Counted from the stretch's first letter, positions 50,687 through 60,447 are shown. The stretch is DNA of 61,824 bases from Cytophagaceae bacterium (GCA_027488865.1 JAIYAU010000059.1:1-61824); one strand, 5' to 3'. Made by a program: numbers and translations. Notes: generated from the letters alone by a model not told the origin.

Positions 50687-51664
50687 CTACCCCTCCCTTT
50701 GCATCAATTGTAAAATAAAATTACGCAGCACACCTTTTCTTAACAAATCGCTTCTGAGTTTAGTAAGATCTTCCATGGCTTTATCAAAATATGAGTTCAT
50801 CAGAAGTTCTGCGTCGTGCTTCACCTCATATTTGTCATAGATAGCAGTAATGGCTTTTATTTTTTCCTCTTTATCAAATTCCTTTTGCTTTAGCCAAAGT
50901 GCCAGTTCTGTTTTATCCTTCCCTTCGGCCTTCTCCATGGCCCGAATTAACAAATAAGTTTTCTTATTGGCTACGATATCGCCCGCAACTTGCTTTCCAA
51001 CCTTTTCATGATCGCCGTACACGTCCAAAATATCATCTTTTAGTTGAAATCCCATACCAACATTAATCCCAAAATCATACAAAAGATCACTATCTTTTTG
51101 AGATGCACCACCAATCATGGCGCCAAGTTCCAAGCTGTAACCCAAAAGAACAGAGGTTTTTAGACGAATCATGTTCAAATATTTATCTATTTCAACACTT
51201 TCAAGCGCCTCAAACTCCATATCAAATTGTTGGCCTTCACATACTTCAGTGGCACACTTGTTAAACTTCAGCAAAACTTGTGGTAATAAATCTTTATCAA
51301 CAGCCAACATAAGGTCGTAAGCCTTAATCAACATGGTATCTCCAGATAATATTGCAATATTATTATTCCATTTGTTATGCACGGTTAGCTTACCTCTGCG
51401 TAAAGGTGCTGCATCCATAATGTCATCATGCATCAAGGTAAAATTATGGAAAACCTCCAAAGCCAATGCCGGCTTTAAAATTTTCTTGAAATCATCAGCA
51501 AAAAGATAATAACCCAACACCCCCAACAACGGTCGCATTCTTTTGCCACCTAGTGACATAATATACCTAATGGGTTCATACAAGGAGGTGGGTTCGATAC
51601 CATAATTGTAATTATCGATTTCCTTGTTAAGCTTCTTTACAACACCTTCAACACTAAAAATCAA
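50687..51664 (-). CDS. Polyprenyl (trans-isoprenyl) diphosphate synthase
   Basis: 325 aa. Aspartate-rich motif 1 LMHDDIMDAAPLRRGKLTVH (~77-81 for DDxxD) and motif 2 FQLKDDILDVYGD (~208-212). Condenses isopentenyl units into a long-chain diphosphate for the quinone tail or lipid carrier. Motif spacing fits an octaprenyl- or heptaprenyl-like enzyme; length cannot be read from sequence alone. TTG start, 8 bp after the SCO1 stop. Its position after the oxidase genes fits quinone supply for ACIII. Its stop overlaps the start of the fused glycosyltransferase, so it joins the respiratory and glycan sets. Confidence 0.88.
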   Translation of the reverse strand: MIFSVEGVVKKLNKEIDNYNYGIEPTSLYEPIRYIMSLGGKRMRPLLGVLGYYLFADDFKKILKPALALEVFHNFTLMHDDIMDAAPLRRGKLTVHNKWNNNIAILSGDTMLIKAYDLMLAVDKDLLPQVLLKFNKCATEVCEGQQFDMEFEALESVEIDKYLNMIRLKTSVLLGYSLELGAMIGGASQKDSDLLYDFGINVGMGFQLKDDILDVYGDHEKVGKQVAGDIVANKKTYLLIRAMEKAEGKDKTELALWLKQKEFDKEEKIKAITAIYDKYEVKHDAELLMNSYFDKAMEDLTKLRSDLLRKGVLRNFILQLMQREG

Positions 51665-51671
51665 AATGTAA

Positions 51672-52346
51672 TTATTTCTTTAAACCGTATGTGTATAATA
51701 AAATATCAATTTCTAGCATCAATTTATCAACATCTGCAGGATTGGTACCATCATAATACCCTCTTATGTGTCTTTCTCGATCTACCAAAACAAGTCTTTC
51801 GCTATGAATAAACTCCTCCTCCCCAGTCTTATCTTCTAATGCAGATAATTTAAAATAATTTTTAGCAACACTATATAAAGAATCTTTAGAACCAGTTAAA
51901 AAAAACCATTTAGAACTATCAGCCTTGTATTGCTTTGCATAATTATTCAGTACCTTAACACTGTCGTAGTCAGGATCTACTGTAAAAGAAAGAATTTTTA
52001 CTTCCGGTACTTGAATAAAAAACTCTTGAACTCTTGTAAGTTGGGAGGTCATTTTAGGACATATACTGCCGCAACGAGTGAAAAAAAAGTCGGCAACGTA
52101 AATATCACCATTCAAACCTGATTGAGAAACAGATGACCCGTTTTGATTAACAAAACCAAAATTTGGTATTACATAAAATGTGGTGTCATTAATCTTTTTA
52201 CCATTCTTTTCAACCGTATTTACACCAATGGGATAAAATGTACGCAAGGCATAATGATTTTTACCAAAAATCACCAAAAACAAATAAATTAAAACCGGAA
52301 TGACTATGGCTATACCTAGTATTCCGGCTTTTCTGAATTTTGACAT
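51672..52346 (-). CDS. SCO1/SenC-family copper chaperone
   Basis: 224 aa. N-terminal membrane anchor (ILGIAIVIPVLIYLFLVIF, ~10-28) and a thioredoxin-like domain with the copper-binding CGSIC motif (~Cys92, Cys96) and the conserved His further on (SERLVLVDRERHIRG). It delivers copper to the CuA site of subunit II. It lies 11 bp after the subunit IV stop and precedes the polyprenyl synthase. Consistent with assembly of the cta-encoded oxidase in the same cluster. Confidence 0.92.
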   Translation of the reverse strand: MSKFRKAGILGIAIVIPVLIYLFLVIFGKNHYALRTFYPIGVNTVEKNGKKINDTTFYVIPNFGFVNQNGSSVSQSGLNGDIYVADFFFTRCGSICPKMTSQLTRVQEFFIQVPEVKILSFTVDPDYDSVKVLNNYAKQYKADSSKWFFLTGSKDSLYSVAKNYFKLSALEDKTGEEEFIHSERLVLVDRERHIRGYYDGTNPADVDKLMLEIDILLYTYGLKK

Positions 52347-52356
52347 TCTAGAGGTA

Positions 52357-52698
52357 TTAGAAATGAGACGATAAAATCGTACTACCTTCTACGAGCAGTG
52401 CTATAACTAACCAAATAATAAATGTAAATGGAATTACAATTGACCAAATCAAAGTTTTTACCTCATGTGCCAAGTGCATGAACTCAGCCACTATCAGGGC
52501 TGCCTTAGCAATTGTCATAATTAAAAACGTGAATATTACGAAAAGCTGGGGTAAATGTAAAGGATGTTTTACACCTGCTACCAAAAACTCCAAGGCAGTA
52601 ATGCCAGCTAAAATCCAAAAGGTCTTCCAAATCTTTTTAGTTTGTGCTTTAGGTATTTCCCTTGAATTTTCATCGTGACCAACGTGTACTGTAGCCAT
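52357..52698 (-). CDS. Cytochrome c oxidase subunit IV (CtaF-type)
   Basis: 113 aa, small membrane protein with about three helices (FWILAGITALEFLVAG, LFVIFTFLIMTIAKAALIVAEF, IVIPFTFIIWLVIALLV). The MHLAHE-like C-proximal segment matches prokaryotic subunit IV (COX4_pro/CtaF). Non-catalytic, stabilises the oxidase. It is transcribed with subunit III genes and SCO1. Confidence 0.85.
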   Translation of the reverse strand: MATVHVGHDENSREIPKAQTKKIWKTFWILAGITALEFLVAGVKHPLHLPQLFVIFTFLIMTIAKAALIVAEFMHLAHEVKTLIWSIVIPFTFIIWLVIALLVEGSTILSSHF

Positions 52699-52735
52699 AG
52701 TATAAATTATAAATTTTAGAACAATTAAGAATTAA

Positions 52736-53476
52736 TCAAATCAAATAGAAAAAGGTGAATACAAACACCCAAACCAGATCAACAAAGTGCCAGTACAATC
52801 CAACCTTTTCAACCATTTCATAATGACCACGTCTCTCATAAGTGCCGTATGCAACATTAAAAAATATAACAATGTTCAAAATTACACCGCTAAATACGTG
52901 AGTTCCATGAAAACCGGTTATAAAAAAGAACAAATCTGCGAAAGCAGGAGGACCGTATTCGTTATTAATCAAATTTGCTCCCCTTAAGACCGATCCATCC
53001 GCCAATTTCAGACCATCATGTGATCCAGAAATAAAAATCGACCATTCCCAAGCTTGAGAACCAACAAATGCCAAACCACCTAAAATAGTCCATAACATCC
53101 ATTTTTCAACATCCTTTTTATCCATTCTATGACCAGCTTCAACAGCCAATACCATAGTTACGGAAGACATAATCAAAATGAAGGTCATTAAACCAACGAA
53201 GGCCAATGGCAAATTAGCGTGTGTAAAAGGAAAGTGGGTGAAAACTAGCTCTGGTATAGGCCAATATTCCTGAGAAAACAAAGTTGCACCTTCGGGCCAA
53301 GCAGCATGTGCATGACGAATCATTCCATAAGTAACCAACAAAGCAGAAAATGAAAAAGCATCTGAAAGTAGAAAAAACCACATCATCAACTTTCCATAAC
53401 TAGCTTTTAACGGCTCAACTCCACCACCCCATAAATCAGTTGTTGGGTGTTCAATTACAGATGCTGTAGAAGCCAT
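52736..53476 (-). CDS. ctaE: Cytochrome c oxidase subunit III
   Basis: 246 aa with about five to seven transmembrane helices. LMMWFFLLSDAFSFSALLVTYG, AQAWEWSIFI-like SQAWEWSIFISGS, FHGTHVFSGVILN and GLYWHFVDLVWVFVFTFFYLI are the COX3 landmarks, including the C-terminal HFVDLVW. Stabilises the oxidase and may help proton delivery. It is the second of two adjacent subunit III-like genes. Confidence 0.92.
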   Translation of the reverse strand: MASTASVIEHPTTDLWGGGVEPLKASYGKLMMWFFLLSDAFSFSALLVTYGMIRHAHAAWPEGATLFSQEYWPIPELVFTHFPFTHANLPLAFVGLMTFILIMSSVTMVLAVEAGHRMDKKDVEKWMLWTILGGLAFVGSQAWEWSIFISGSHDGLKLADGSVLRGANLINNEYGPPAFADLFFFITGFHGTHVFSGVILNIVIFFNVAYGTYERRGHYEMVEKVGLYWHFVDLVWVFVFTFFYLI

Positions 53477-53497
53477 AATTGTAAAATAAGTTAAAAT

Positions 53498-54091
53498 TTA
53501 ACGATTTAGTAATAAAAACAAAAACAAATATAACCACAAACCATCTAAGAAATGCCAAAATGTTGTACACATTTCTATCAACAGTGTATTTTTGGCGTGT
53601 ATCTCCTTTTTACTCGCAAAAAACAAAGTTATTAGCAAAAATACAATTCCACCAACAATATGCAAACCGTGCATACCAGATAATACATATAAAAATGAAC
53701 CAGAAGGATTACTTTTTTTACCACCAAACCATACATTGTTGGAAACCAACTCGTTAAAACTAAATATTTGAAAAACTAAAAACATTAGTCCTAAAAAACT
53801 TGTTACAAGCAACGCAATTTTTATTGAATCTAAATTATCTCTTTTAGCAGAAACATATGCCCAGTGCATCGTGACACTACTTAACAACAATACAGCAGTA
53901 CTATAGTACATCATATAAGGCAACTCAAAATTCAACCAATTTCCCTCAGCTTTCCTCACGATATATCCACTAGTCCAAGCCGCAAATAGCATAATTACGG
54001 TAACAATAAAAATCCATAAAGCAAACTTTTTAGGATGCATAGACAATGGACTTTCTACCTTATTTAATGTTAACTCGTTTTTGGTACTCAT
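53498..54091 (-). CDS. Second subunit III-like oxidase protein
   Basis: 197 aa with about five helices. FALWIFIVTVIMLFAAWTSGYIV, LSGMHGLHIVGGIVFLLITL and MCTTFWHFLDGLWLYLFLFLLL match COX3, whose HxxDxxW C-terminal block is kept (HFLDGLW). Shorter than its neighbour, it lacks the first helical pair. Start overlaps the ctaB stop as ATGA, so the two are translationally coupled. Paired short/long COX3 genes occur in other Bacteroidota oxidase clusters. Confidence 0.88.
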   Translation of the reverse strand: MSTKNELTLNKVESPLSMHPKKFALWIFIVTVIMLFAAWTSGYIVRKAEGNWLNFELPYMMYYSTAVLLLSSVTMHWAYVSAKRDNLDSIKIALLVTSFLGLMFLVFQIFSFNELVSNNVWFGGKKSNPSGSFLYVLSGMHGLHIVGGIVFLLITLFFASKKEIHAKNTLLIEMCTTFWHFLDGLWLYLFLFLLLNR

Positions 54092-54990
54092 AATTTGTCT
54101 ATAAGAAAAGATATTTGAACAATTGGAAGATAAATAAATGATCCAAACATAATTTTGAGTGCCGCTTTTTTAGATTGTTGTCTCATAAGCATAAAAGTTA
54201 ATATTAAAAAAGAAGCACCACTTATTACAGCTACAACAGCAGATGTAATACCCGTCATGCCTAGTAAATATGGCATTAAACCTAATGGCAATAACATCAA
54301 AGTATAAACCATAATTTGAAAAGCTGTATTAATATCTTGACCAGTGCCTGGCAATAATCTTATGCCGGCCTTTTTATAATCCTCATCCAACACCCAAGCG
54401 ATTGCCCAAAAATGTGGAAATTGCCAGATAAACTGAATTGCAAATAATATACCTGGTTCCCATCCAAAATCATTGCGTGCTGCTAACCAGCCAATCATAG
54501 GCGGCAAAGCGCCAGGTATGGCACCTACAAAAACCGCCACAGAATGCTTAGTCTTTAAAGGAGTATACACAAAAGCATATAACACTAACGAAATCAATGC
54601 TAATATGGTGGTATTTAAATTAACATATCCCAAAAATAATATGAGTGAAAGTGCTAAAGTTATAATTGCAAAAATTAATCCCTCCCGATAAGTAAGAGCG
54701 CCAGTTGGCAAGGGGCGATTTTGGGTCCTAGTCATCAGTTTATCAAGATGAATTTCTTTTAATTGATTAATACTATTGCTCGATGCCGTTATTAACAAAC
54801 CTGCCAAACTAAATAGTGAAAACTTTATCCAATCAAACTGACCCTGATTTCCTAGTATATACCCAAAAGCACCAGAAAATACCACCAAAAACGAAAGACG
54901 TAATTTTGCCAATGCTATAAAAGACGCCGCCTTCGCAAACACGTATTCTTTTATGGTTATATTTTCAACTTTAAATTCACTTCCATTCAT
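54088..54990 (-). CDS. ctaB: Protoheme IX farnesyltransferase (heme O synthase)
   Basis: 300 aa, UbiA family with ~8-9 transmembrane helices. Substrate motif NSINQLKEIHLDKLMTRTQNRPLP (N-x3-D/D-x3 type Mg/farnesyl-PP site) and the second aspartate block WVLDEDYKKAGIRLLP. Converts heme B to heme O for the oxidase. Overlaps ctaA by 4 bp (ATGA), so heme O is passed to heme A synthase of the same transcript. Confidence 0.95.
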   Translation of the reverse strand: MNGSEFKVENITIKEYVFAKAASFIALAKLRLSFLVVFSGAFGYILGNQGQFDWIKFSLFSLAGLLITASSNSINQLKEIHLDKLMTRTQNRPLPTGALTYREGLIFAIITLALSLILFLGYVNLNTTILALISLVLYAFVYTPLKTKHSVAVFVGAIPGALPPMIGWLAARNDFGWEPGILFAIQFIWQFPHFWAIAWVLDEDYKKAGIRLLPGTGQDINTAFQIMVYTLMLLPLGLMPYLLGMTGITSAVVAVISGASFLILTFMLMRQQSKKAALKIMFGSFIYLPIVQISFLIDKL

Positions 54991-55958
54991 ACTAATATAG
55001 GACGATTTGTGTGTGTATTTTGTTTAATAATCAATAAAACAACAAACTGAAATCCAATTAATCCACTTCCAAATAACAAATGCAAAGGTTGTAAATAAAC
55101 TGGAAAATCTAAATAATTTAAACCAACGCCCACCAATATTTCCGCAGCTATACAAAGCAAAACACAATTTGACATAAACATCGGAATTTTATTATTACTA
55201 AAAATGACCTTTAAATTAAAGTATAAGTAAATATTGAGTATTAACAATATAATGGAAAATGACCTATGAACTAAAAATATTGTTCCTAAAGAGTCAATCC
55301 ACGAAACTCTTTCAATTGTACCTTGATGTGCCAAGAAATCAACTTGTTGCCGAACTTGTGTACCCAGCACAAGCTGAATTAAAGACAACAATAATACAAT
55401 TAATCCCAAAAAATAAATCCTATTAGAAGTAAATTGAGATTTGATTTTTAAAATATCCTTTTGAGCTCTTACAATACAATAAATCAATATACACACAATT
55501 AGTAAAGCCATTATCATATGAATCGTAATTTTATAAGGACTTAGATTCGAGGAAACTACTTTTGCACCCAACCATCCCTGAAAACCTACCAAAAGAAACG
55601 ACAAAAGCGAGCCAAGAAAAATTCGTAAATCAGACTTATAAAAGCCAAAGGAGAGAATAAATGTAACAAAAACTAATAAGCCAATAATAACTCCAATTAA
55701 TCGGTTGATATATTCGGTCCATGTTTTAATGGCATTAAATTCCTCAACCACTACACCATTTTCACTATATAAATCCCTATAATTGGCAGGCAACTCGCTG
55801 ATAGAGGTAGGAGGAATCCAACGTTGAAAACATTTTGGCCAATCAGGACAACCCATTCCTGATCCTGAAGCTCTAACCAAACCACCAACCAAAATTAAAA
55901 AATATACCGCAATAATCGTATAAATACCAAAACGCCTATAATATATTTTAAAATCCAT
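54987..55958 (-). CDS. ctaA: Heme A synthase
   Basis: 323 aa, COX15/CtaA family, eight predicted transmembrane helices. ASGSGMGCPDWPKCFQRWIPP carries the conserved cysteines; heme-ligand histidines are in HMIMALLIV, FLAHQGTI, LVHRSFSI and QPLHLLFGSGLIG. Oxidises the methyl group of heme O to the formyl of heme A. Its presence shows the oxidase uses heme A (aa3 type). It lies 65 bp after ctaD with a hairpin between. Confidence 0.95.
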   Translation of the reverse strand: MDFKIYYRRFGIYTIIAVYFLILVGGLVRASGSGMGCPDWPKCFQRWIPPTSISELPANYRDLYSENGVVVEEFNAIKTWTEYINRLIGVIIGLLVFVTFILSFGFYKSDLRIFLGSLLSFLLVGFQGWLGAKVVSSNLSPYKITIHMIMALLIVCILIYCIVRAQKDILKIKSQFTSNRIYFLGLIVLLLSLIQLVLGTQVRQQVDFLAHQGTIERVSWIDSLGTIFLVHRSFSIILLILNIYLYFNLKVIFSNNKIPMFMSNCVLLCIAAEILVGVGLNYLDFPVYLQPLHLLFGSGLIGFQFVVLLIIKQNTHTNRPILV

Positions 55959-55965
55959 TTGTTCT

Positions 55966-56005
55966 AAATAAAAATACCTTCACACTATTTGTAATGTGAA
56001 GGTAT
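55966..56005 (-). terminator. Hairpin between ctaD and ctaA
   Basis: Reverse strand: perfect 11-bp arms (55974-55984 and 55995-56005, core ATACCTTCACA) followed by TTTTATTT. It would work as a terminator or partial attenuator after the structural subunit gene, lowering expression of heme synthesis genes. Confidence 0.6.
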
Positions 56006-56023
56006 ATTGATTACTACTAATTA

Positions 56024-57892
56024 CTAGTGTGTTGGAGTAATCTTGATACCATTTAAAGCATCAGTCTCATGAGGTAAATTCGAACTTAACGTTTCGGTAA
56101 GAGGAATATGCTGAGGAATAAAATCCTCCTCTGCACCAGGTTTACTGTAATCATAAGCCCAACGATATACTGTTGGAATTTCACCAGGCCAGTTACCATG
56201 TTCTGGATGTATTGGTGTTGTCCATTCTAACGTATTTGAATTCCAAGGATTTAAAGTAGCAGGCCTTCCTTTAAATATACTATAAAAGAAATTAAACCCA
56301 AATATAAACTGACCAGCAAACGTTATGAAGGCAGCTATACTAATAAAAAACGCCAAATCTTGATACGCTCCACCAAACATTTCATATGCTGTATACGAAT
56401 AATATCTGCGAGGAAATCCAGTAATACCTTGATAATGCATTGGAAAAAATACTAAATACACACCCGCAAAAGTTAACCAAAAGTGAATATAACCGAGTTT
56501 TTCATCTAACATCTTACCAAACATTTTTGGAAACCAATGGTAAACCCCAGCCATAAACCCAAAAAATGAAGCACTACCCATTACTAGGTGAAAGTGAGCT
56601 ACAACAAAATACGTATCATGAAGCTGTATATCCAATGCAGCATTGCCCAAAATGATACCTGTTACCCCACCAGTTATGAACACAGACACCAGCCCTATTG
56701 AAAACAGCATAGCAGGAGTAAAAATTATATTGCCCTTCCACAAAGTTGTAATATAGTTAAAAGCCTTTACAGCAGAAGGAACTGCAATAATCAAAGTTAA
56801 AAACATGAAGATTGAACCCAAAAACGGATTCATACCAGTTACGAACATGTGATGTGCCCAAACTATAAATGAAAGAAACGTAATACCGATCATTGAACCA
56901 ATCATTGCCTTATAACCAAATATAGGTTTTCTAGAATTAGTTGATATAATCTCCGAAGTAATACCCAAAGCAGGTAACAATACTATATAAACCTCAGGAT
57001 GCCCTAAGAACCAAAATAAATGTTGAAATAAAATTGGGCTACCTCCAACATGATCTAAGGCCTGACCACCGATATAAATATCTGATAAATAAAAACTGGT
57101 TCCAAAACTTCTGTCAAATATCAACAATAATGCTGCAGCAAATAACACTGGAAAAGATAACACACCTATGATAGCAGTAAGGAAGAAAGCCCATATTGTG
57201 AGCGGAAGCCTATCAAAGGTCATCCCTTTAGTACGTAAATTAATAACCGTTGTGATATAATTAATACCACCAAGTAGGGAAGATATTATAAATAGAGCCA
57301 TACTTACTAGCCACAAAGTCATTCCTAGTCCTGAACCAGGAATAGCCTGCGGTAATGCCGATAATGGCGGATAAATAACCCATCCGCCACCAGCTGGACC
57401 CGTTTCTATAAACAAAGAAAAGAACATAATCACACTTGACACAAAAAAGAACCAGTAAGACAACATGTTCATAAATCCAGAGGCCATATCTCTAGCTCCT
57501 ATTTGAAGCGGAATCAAAAAATTGCTAAACGTTCCACTCAAACCTGCAGTAAGTACAAAAAATACCATGATCGTACCGTGCATAGTAACTGCCGCAAGGT
57601 AAAATTCAGGATCTAGTTTATTGTCTGAGGTTATCCAATGACCTAATATTGGCTTCAACCAACCCAAACTAGCTTCAGGCAAACCAAGTTGGAGCCTAAA
57701 AATCATCGAAAGGGCTCCACCAATAACTGCCCATAATAAGCCAGTAATCAAAAACTGCTTTCCAATAACCTTATGGTCTTCAGAAAATATATACTTTCTA
57801 ATAAAGTTCAATTCATGATGCTCATGCTCATCATGATGACCGTGACTATCATGCCCTACAGCAGTTTCCTTGTTTAAATCTACAACTGACAT
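56024..57892 (-). CDS. ctaD: Cytochrome c oxidase subunit I
   Basis: 622 aa, 12+ transmembrane helices. The catalytic core holds the high-spin heme and CuB. The residues of the A1-type oxidase are visible: FWFLGHPEVYIVLLPALG (CuB His and Glu, ~290-307), WAHHMFVTGM (CuB histidines) and DTYFVVAHFHLVMG (heme a3 and heme a ligands, ~420-435). The N-terminus is His-rich (GHDSHGHHDEHEHHELN, ~13-29), which is unusual and may buffer copper. Reduces O2 to water while pumping protons. Followed by a hairpin and ctaA. Confidence 0.95.
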   Translation of the reverse strand: MSVVDLNKETAVGHDSHGHHDEHEHHELNFIRKYIFSEDHKVIGKQFLITGLLWAVIGGALSMIFRLQLGLPEASLGWLKPILGHWITSDNKLDPEFYLAAVTMHGTIMVFFVLTAGLSGTFSNFLIPLQIGARDMASGFMNMLSYWFFFVSSVIMFFSLFIETGPAGGGWVIYPPLSALPQAIPGSGLGMTLWLVSMALFIISSLLGGINYITTVINLRTKGMTFDRLPLTIWAFFLTAIIGVLSFPVLFAAALLLIFDRSFGTSFYLSDIYIGGQALDHVGGSPILFQHLFWFLGHPEVYIVLLPALGITSEIISTNSRKPIFGYKAMIGSMIGITFLSFIVWAHHMFVTGMNPFLGSIFMFLTLIIAVPSAVKAFNYITTLWKGNIIFTPAMLFSIGLVSVFITGGVTGIILGNAALDIQLHDTYFVVAHFHLVMGSASFFGFMAGVYHWFPKMFGKMLDEKLGYIHFWLTFAGVYLVFFPMHYQGITGFPRRYYSYTAYEMFGGAYQDLAFFISIAAFITFAGQFIFGFNFFYSIFKGRPATLNPWNSNTLEWTTPIHPEHGNWPGEIPTVYRWAYDYSKPGAEEDFIPQHIPLTETLSSNLPHETDALNGIKITPTH

Positions 57893-57921
57893 ACGCTTTT
57901 ATTTTAAATTCTTAATTTAAG

Positions 57922-59037
57922 TTAATTGTTGAAGCTAATTTTATTAGATAACGAATCAACTTTAGAACCAGTTGTATCCACAACTGTTTCAACTTTAGTA
58001 TCAATTTTTTCTGTAGAATAATTAGGTATAAATTTCCTCAAATCTGTTGGTATTTGATCAACATAATCCATATTAAGTGATAACCAAGATTGTTGCTCCT
58101 TTTGCCATTTTTCAAAATCCTCTGGTTCATCAACTACCAATATATATCTCATAGCAAAATGTCCTCTTCCACAAATTTCAGTACAAGCTAGTTCATATTT
58201 AAATTCAGGATTGCCTGTAATTTCCTTCATTTCACTTGTGGTATATTTAGGTACAAACCAAAAGGTAGTGGGCATACCTGGAACAGCATCCATCTTTTGT
58301 CTAAAATGTGGCAAAAATACACTGTGCAGTACATCCTTAGCTCTAATCTTAAAAACAACTGGTCTTCCTTTAGGAATATGAATCTCTCTTGGTACGAAAT
58401 CATCAAAGTTAGCTTTATCGGCTAAATCCATACCAAATTCGTTACTTTTATTATCAATTTTTCTGAAATTATACTTACCTATAATACCATCCGCACCTGG
58501 ATACCTTACCTGCCATGCAAATTGCTTACCCATTATTTCCAAAGATACCGCATTTTCCGGTGCTTTTGCAGTAATATCCGACCAAGTCCTCCATCCAAAA
58601 AATACCAAAACAGATAATACAATAGCAGGAATAATAGTCCAAATATATTCTAACTTGTGATCTTCAGGATAAAAGGCCGCTCTTCTATTTTCATCGTACT
58701 GATATTTAAACGGAAAATAAAACAAAAGTATGTGGGTTATTACCACTACCAAACTAATAACAGCCATGGTAATCCAAAATAAATTATCTGTGATTACCCC
58801 ATGTTCAGAGGCAGATTCAGGTAAGTAACGTTTTGACATAGTACCATTTATTAAAAAAACGGAACCAAACATAACAATAAAAAATATCGGAAATAATATT
58901 GCATTAACCTTATTACTTACTCCGACACGCTTCTTATAAGAACCTTTTAAAACCGAGGCCAATATTTGAACCCTAAACAAATAGTATAGTGTTACCAACA
59001 CCAATAACACTCCAATAATAATGAGAAAGCTATTCAT
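57922..59037 (-). CDS. ctaC: Cytochrome c oxidase subunit II
   Basis: 371 aa. Three N-terminal transmembrane helices rather than two (LIIIGVLLVLVTLYYLF, AILFPIFFIVMFGSV, LFWITMAVISLVVVI), then a cupredoxin domain with the CuA site CTEICGRGHFAM (~283-294, two Cys, His, Met). No C-terminal heme-binding CxxCH is present, so this is not a caa3-type fusion; the electron donor must be a separate cytochrome, presumably ActE. Receives electrons and passes them to heme a. Confidence 0.94.
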   Translation of the reverse strand: MNSFLIIIGVLLVLVTLYYLFRVQILASVLKGSYKKRVGVSNKVNAILFPIFFIVMFGSVFLINGTMSKRYLPESASEHGVITDNLFWITMAVISLVVVITHILLFYFPFKYQYDENRRAAFYPEDHKLEYIWTIIPAIVLSVLVFFGWRTWSDITAKAPENAVSLEIMGKQFAWQVRYPGADGIIGKYNFRKIDNKSNEFGMDLADKANFDDFVPREIHIPKGRPVVFKIRAKDVLHSVFLPHFRQKMDAVPGMPTTFWFVPKYTTSEMKEITGNPEFKYELACTEICGRGHFAMRYILVVDEPEDFEKWQKEQQSWLSLNMDYVDQIPTDLRKFIPNYSTEKIDTKVETVVDTTGSKVDSLSNKISFNN

Positions 59038-59088
59038 AATATGATTATTTTAGCTATATAAAACTTTGTTAAAATAAAAGGTTTAAAA

Positions 59089-60447
59089 TTATATGTTATG
59101 GTGCAAACTCTCCTCTAACATAGGGTGATTTTTTGCAACCAAAGGGGCTTTAGAAAGTGTATAAGAAATCACATACACAAACAACCCTACATAAATCATG
59201 ATACTACCTAATTCCAAAAATCCAAAACCACCATTCTGTTTAAGTGCTCCAGGATGAATCATTAGGAAAAAGTCAAGCCAATGTCCACCCAAAATTCCAA
59301 AAGCAGCAATTTTCAAAAACAACAATTGTCTTTTTGCATCTCTTGACATTAAGAAAAGGACTGGGAATATAAAATTAATAAGAATATTAATAATAAAGAA
59401 TGGTGTATAAACATTGTCAAATCTAAATAAACGATCCATAAAGTAGGTAGTCTCCTCCGTAATATTCGCATAGTAAATAAGTAGAAACTGAGAAAACCAA
59501 ACGTACGTCCAGAAAATACTAAAAGCAAACATAAACTTTCCTAAATCGTGTAAATGATTAATGTTTACCATTTTCAAGTAACCTTGTTCTTTCAAAAATA
59601 TTGTAATTAAAGTAATTGTTGCTAGTCCAGAAACGTGCCAACTAGCCAATTGATACCAACCAAACATTGTACTGAACCAGTGAGTATCAATTGACATCAC
59701 CCAATCCCAAGCGGACATAGAAGAAGATACCCCAAAAACAACTAAAAACATTGCTGAGAAATATATTATTCTATTGTGGTACTTCACACTATTTTCCTTT
59801 TCTAAATCTTGTTTGATGGAAAACTTTCTGATAATGGAATATATCAGCAACCACGCTCCAAAATACACAATTGTTCGAATTACATAGAAGGGAACGTTCA
59901 AGAATCCCTTTTTACCTGCAATAATTTTATCATAATTGGTACTAGAAGGATCAGTTATACCTGCATGAGTCCAATGGAATAAGGTATGATGACCGAAAAT
60001 AAAAACTAGAGCCATCAAAACAAAAGTTATTGGAAGGAACGAAGGCAAAGCTAAAGGAATTCTAATTAATGTCGCAGACCAACCAGCCCAAGCAACATAG
60101 TTATAGGCCACAAAAAATAAACCAATAATTGCAATCCCTGTAAAAAACACATTATTTACCCAGAGAGTCGCCCAAATGCGTTGTGACCAATGATATGCTT
60201 CGTGTCCCTCGTGCTCATGACTTGTTACAGCGTCGTGGTCATTGTGTACAGCAGAAGTTGTGTGCTCGGTTGTGTGTTCAGCCAATGCGTGATGTGAAGC
60301 CTCCTTGCCTGAATTAAAGGCAAGAATCACAATACCCAAAATAAAAACCAAAAATCCAACACCAATTAGTGTAAAAATTTTTTGTTTAGCCTTAGATGTA
60401 AAAAGAAACGTTTCATCTAAATTAAAATGTAATTCTTTATGAGCCAT
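59089..60447 (-). CDS. actF: Alternative Complex III subunit ActF
   Basis: 452 aa, about ten transmembrane helices, NrfD-like quinol-binding membrane subunit of ACIII (second copy type). Landmarks are FGHHTLFHWTHAG, AWDWVMSIDTHWFSTMFGWYQLAS and FWTYVWFSQFLLIYYANI. It carries a His-rich periplasmic loop after the first helix (~50-85, with SHHALAEHTTEHTT and HNDHDAVTSHEHEGHE). ACIII oxidises menaquinol and reduces cytochrome c in place of the bc1 complex. Order actC-D-E-F and then the oxidase is that of other Bacteroidota. Confidence 0.88.
   Translation of the reverse strand: MAHKELHFNLDETFLFTSKAKQKIFTLIGVGFLVFILGIVILAFNSGKEASHHALAEHTTEHTTSAVHNDHDAVTSHEHEGHEAYHWSQRIWATLWVNNVFFTGIAIIGLFFVAYNYVAWAGWSATLIRIPLALPSFLPITFVLMALVFIFGHHTLFHWTHAGITDPSSTNYDKIIAGKKGFLNVPFYVIRTIVYFGAWLLIYSIIRKFSIKQDLEKENSVKYHNRIIYFSAMFLVVFGVSSSMSAWDWVMSIDTHWFSTMFGWYQLASWHVSGLATITLITIFLKEQGYLKMVNINHLHDLGKFMFAFSIFWTYVWFSQFLLIYYANITEETTYFMDRLFRFDNVYTPFFIINILINFIFPVLFLMSRDAKRQLLFLKIAAFGILGGHWLDFFLMIHPGALKQNGGFGFLELGSIMIYVGLFVYVISYTLSKAPLVAKNHPMLEESLHHNI

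Noticed and set aside
52736-54091. Assembly duplication of subunit III
   Set aside because: The two proteins differ in length and sequence throughout, so they are true paralogues, and paired COX3 genes are seen in related clusters.
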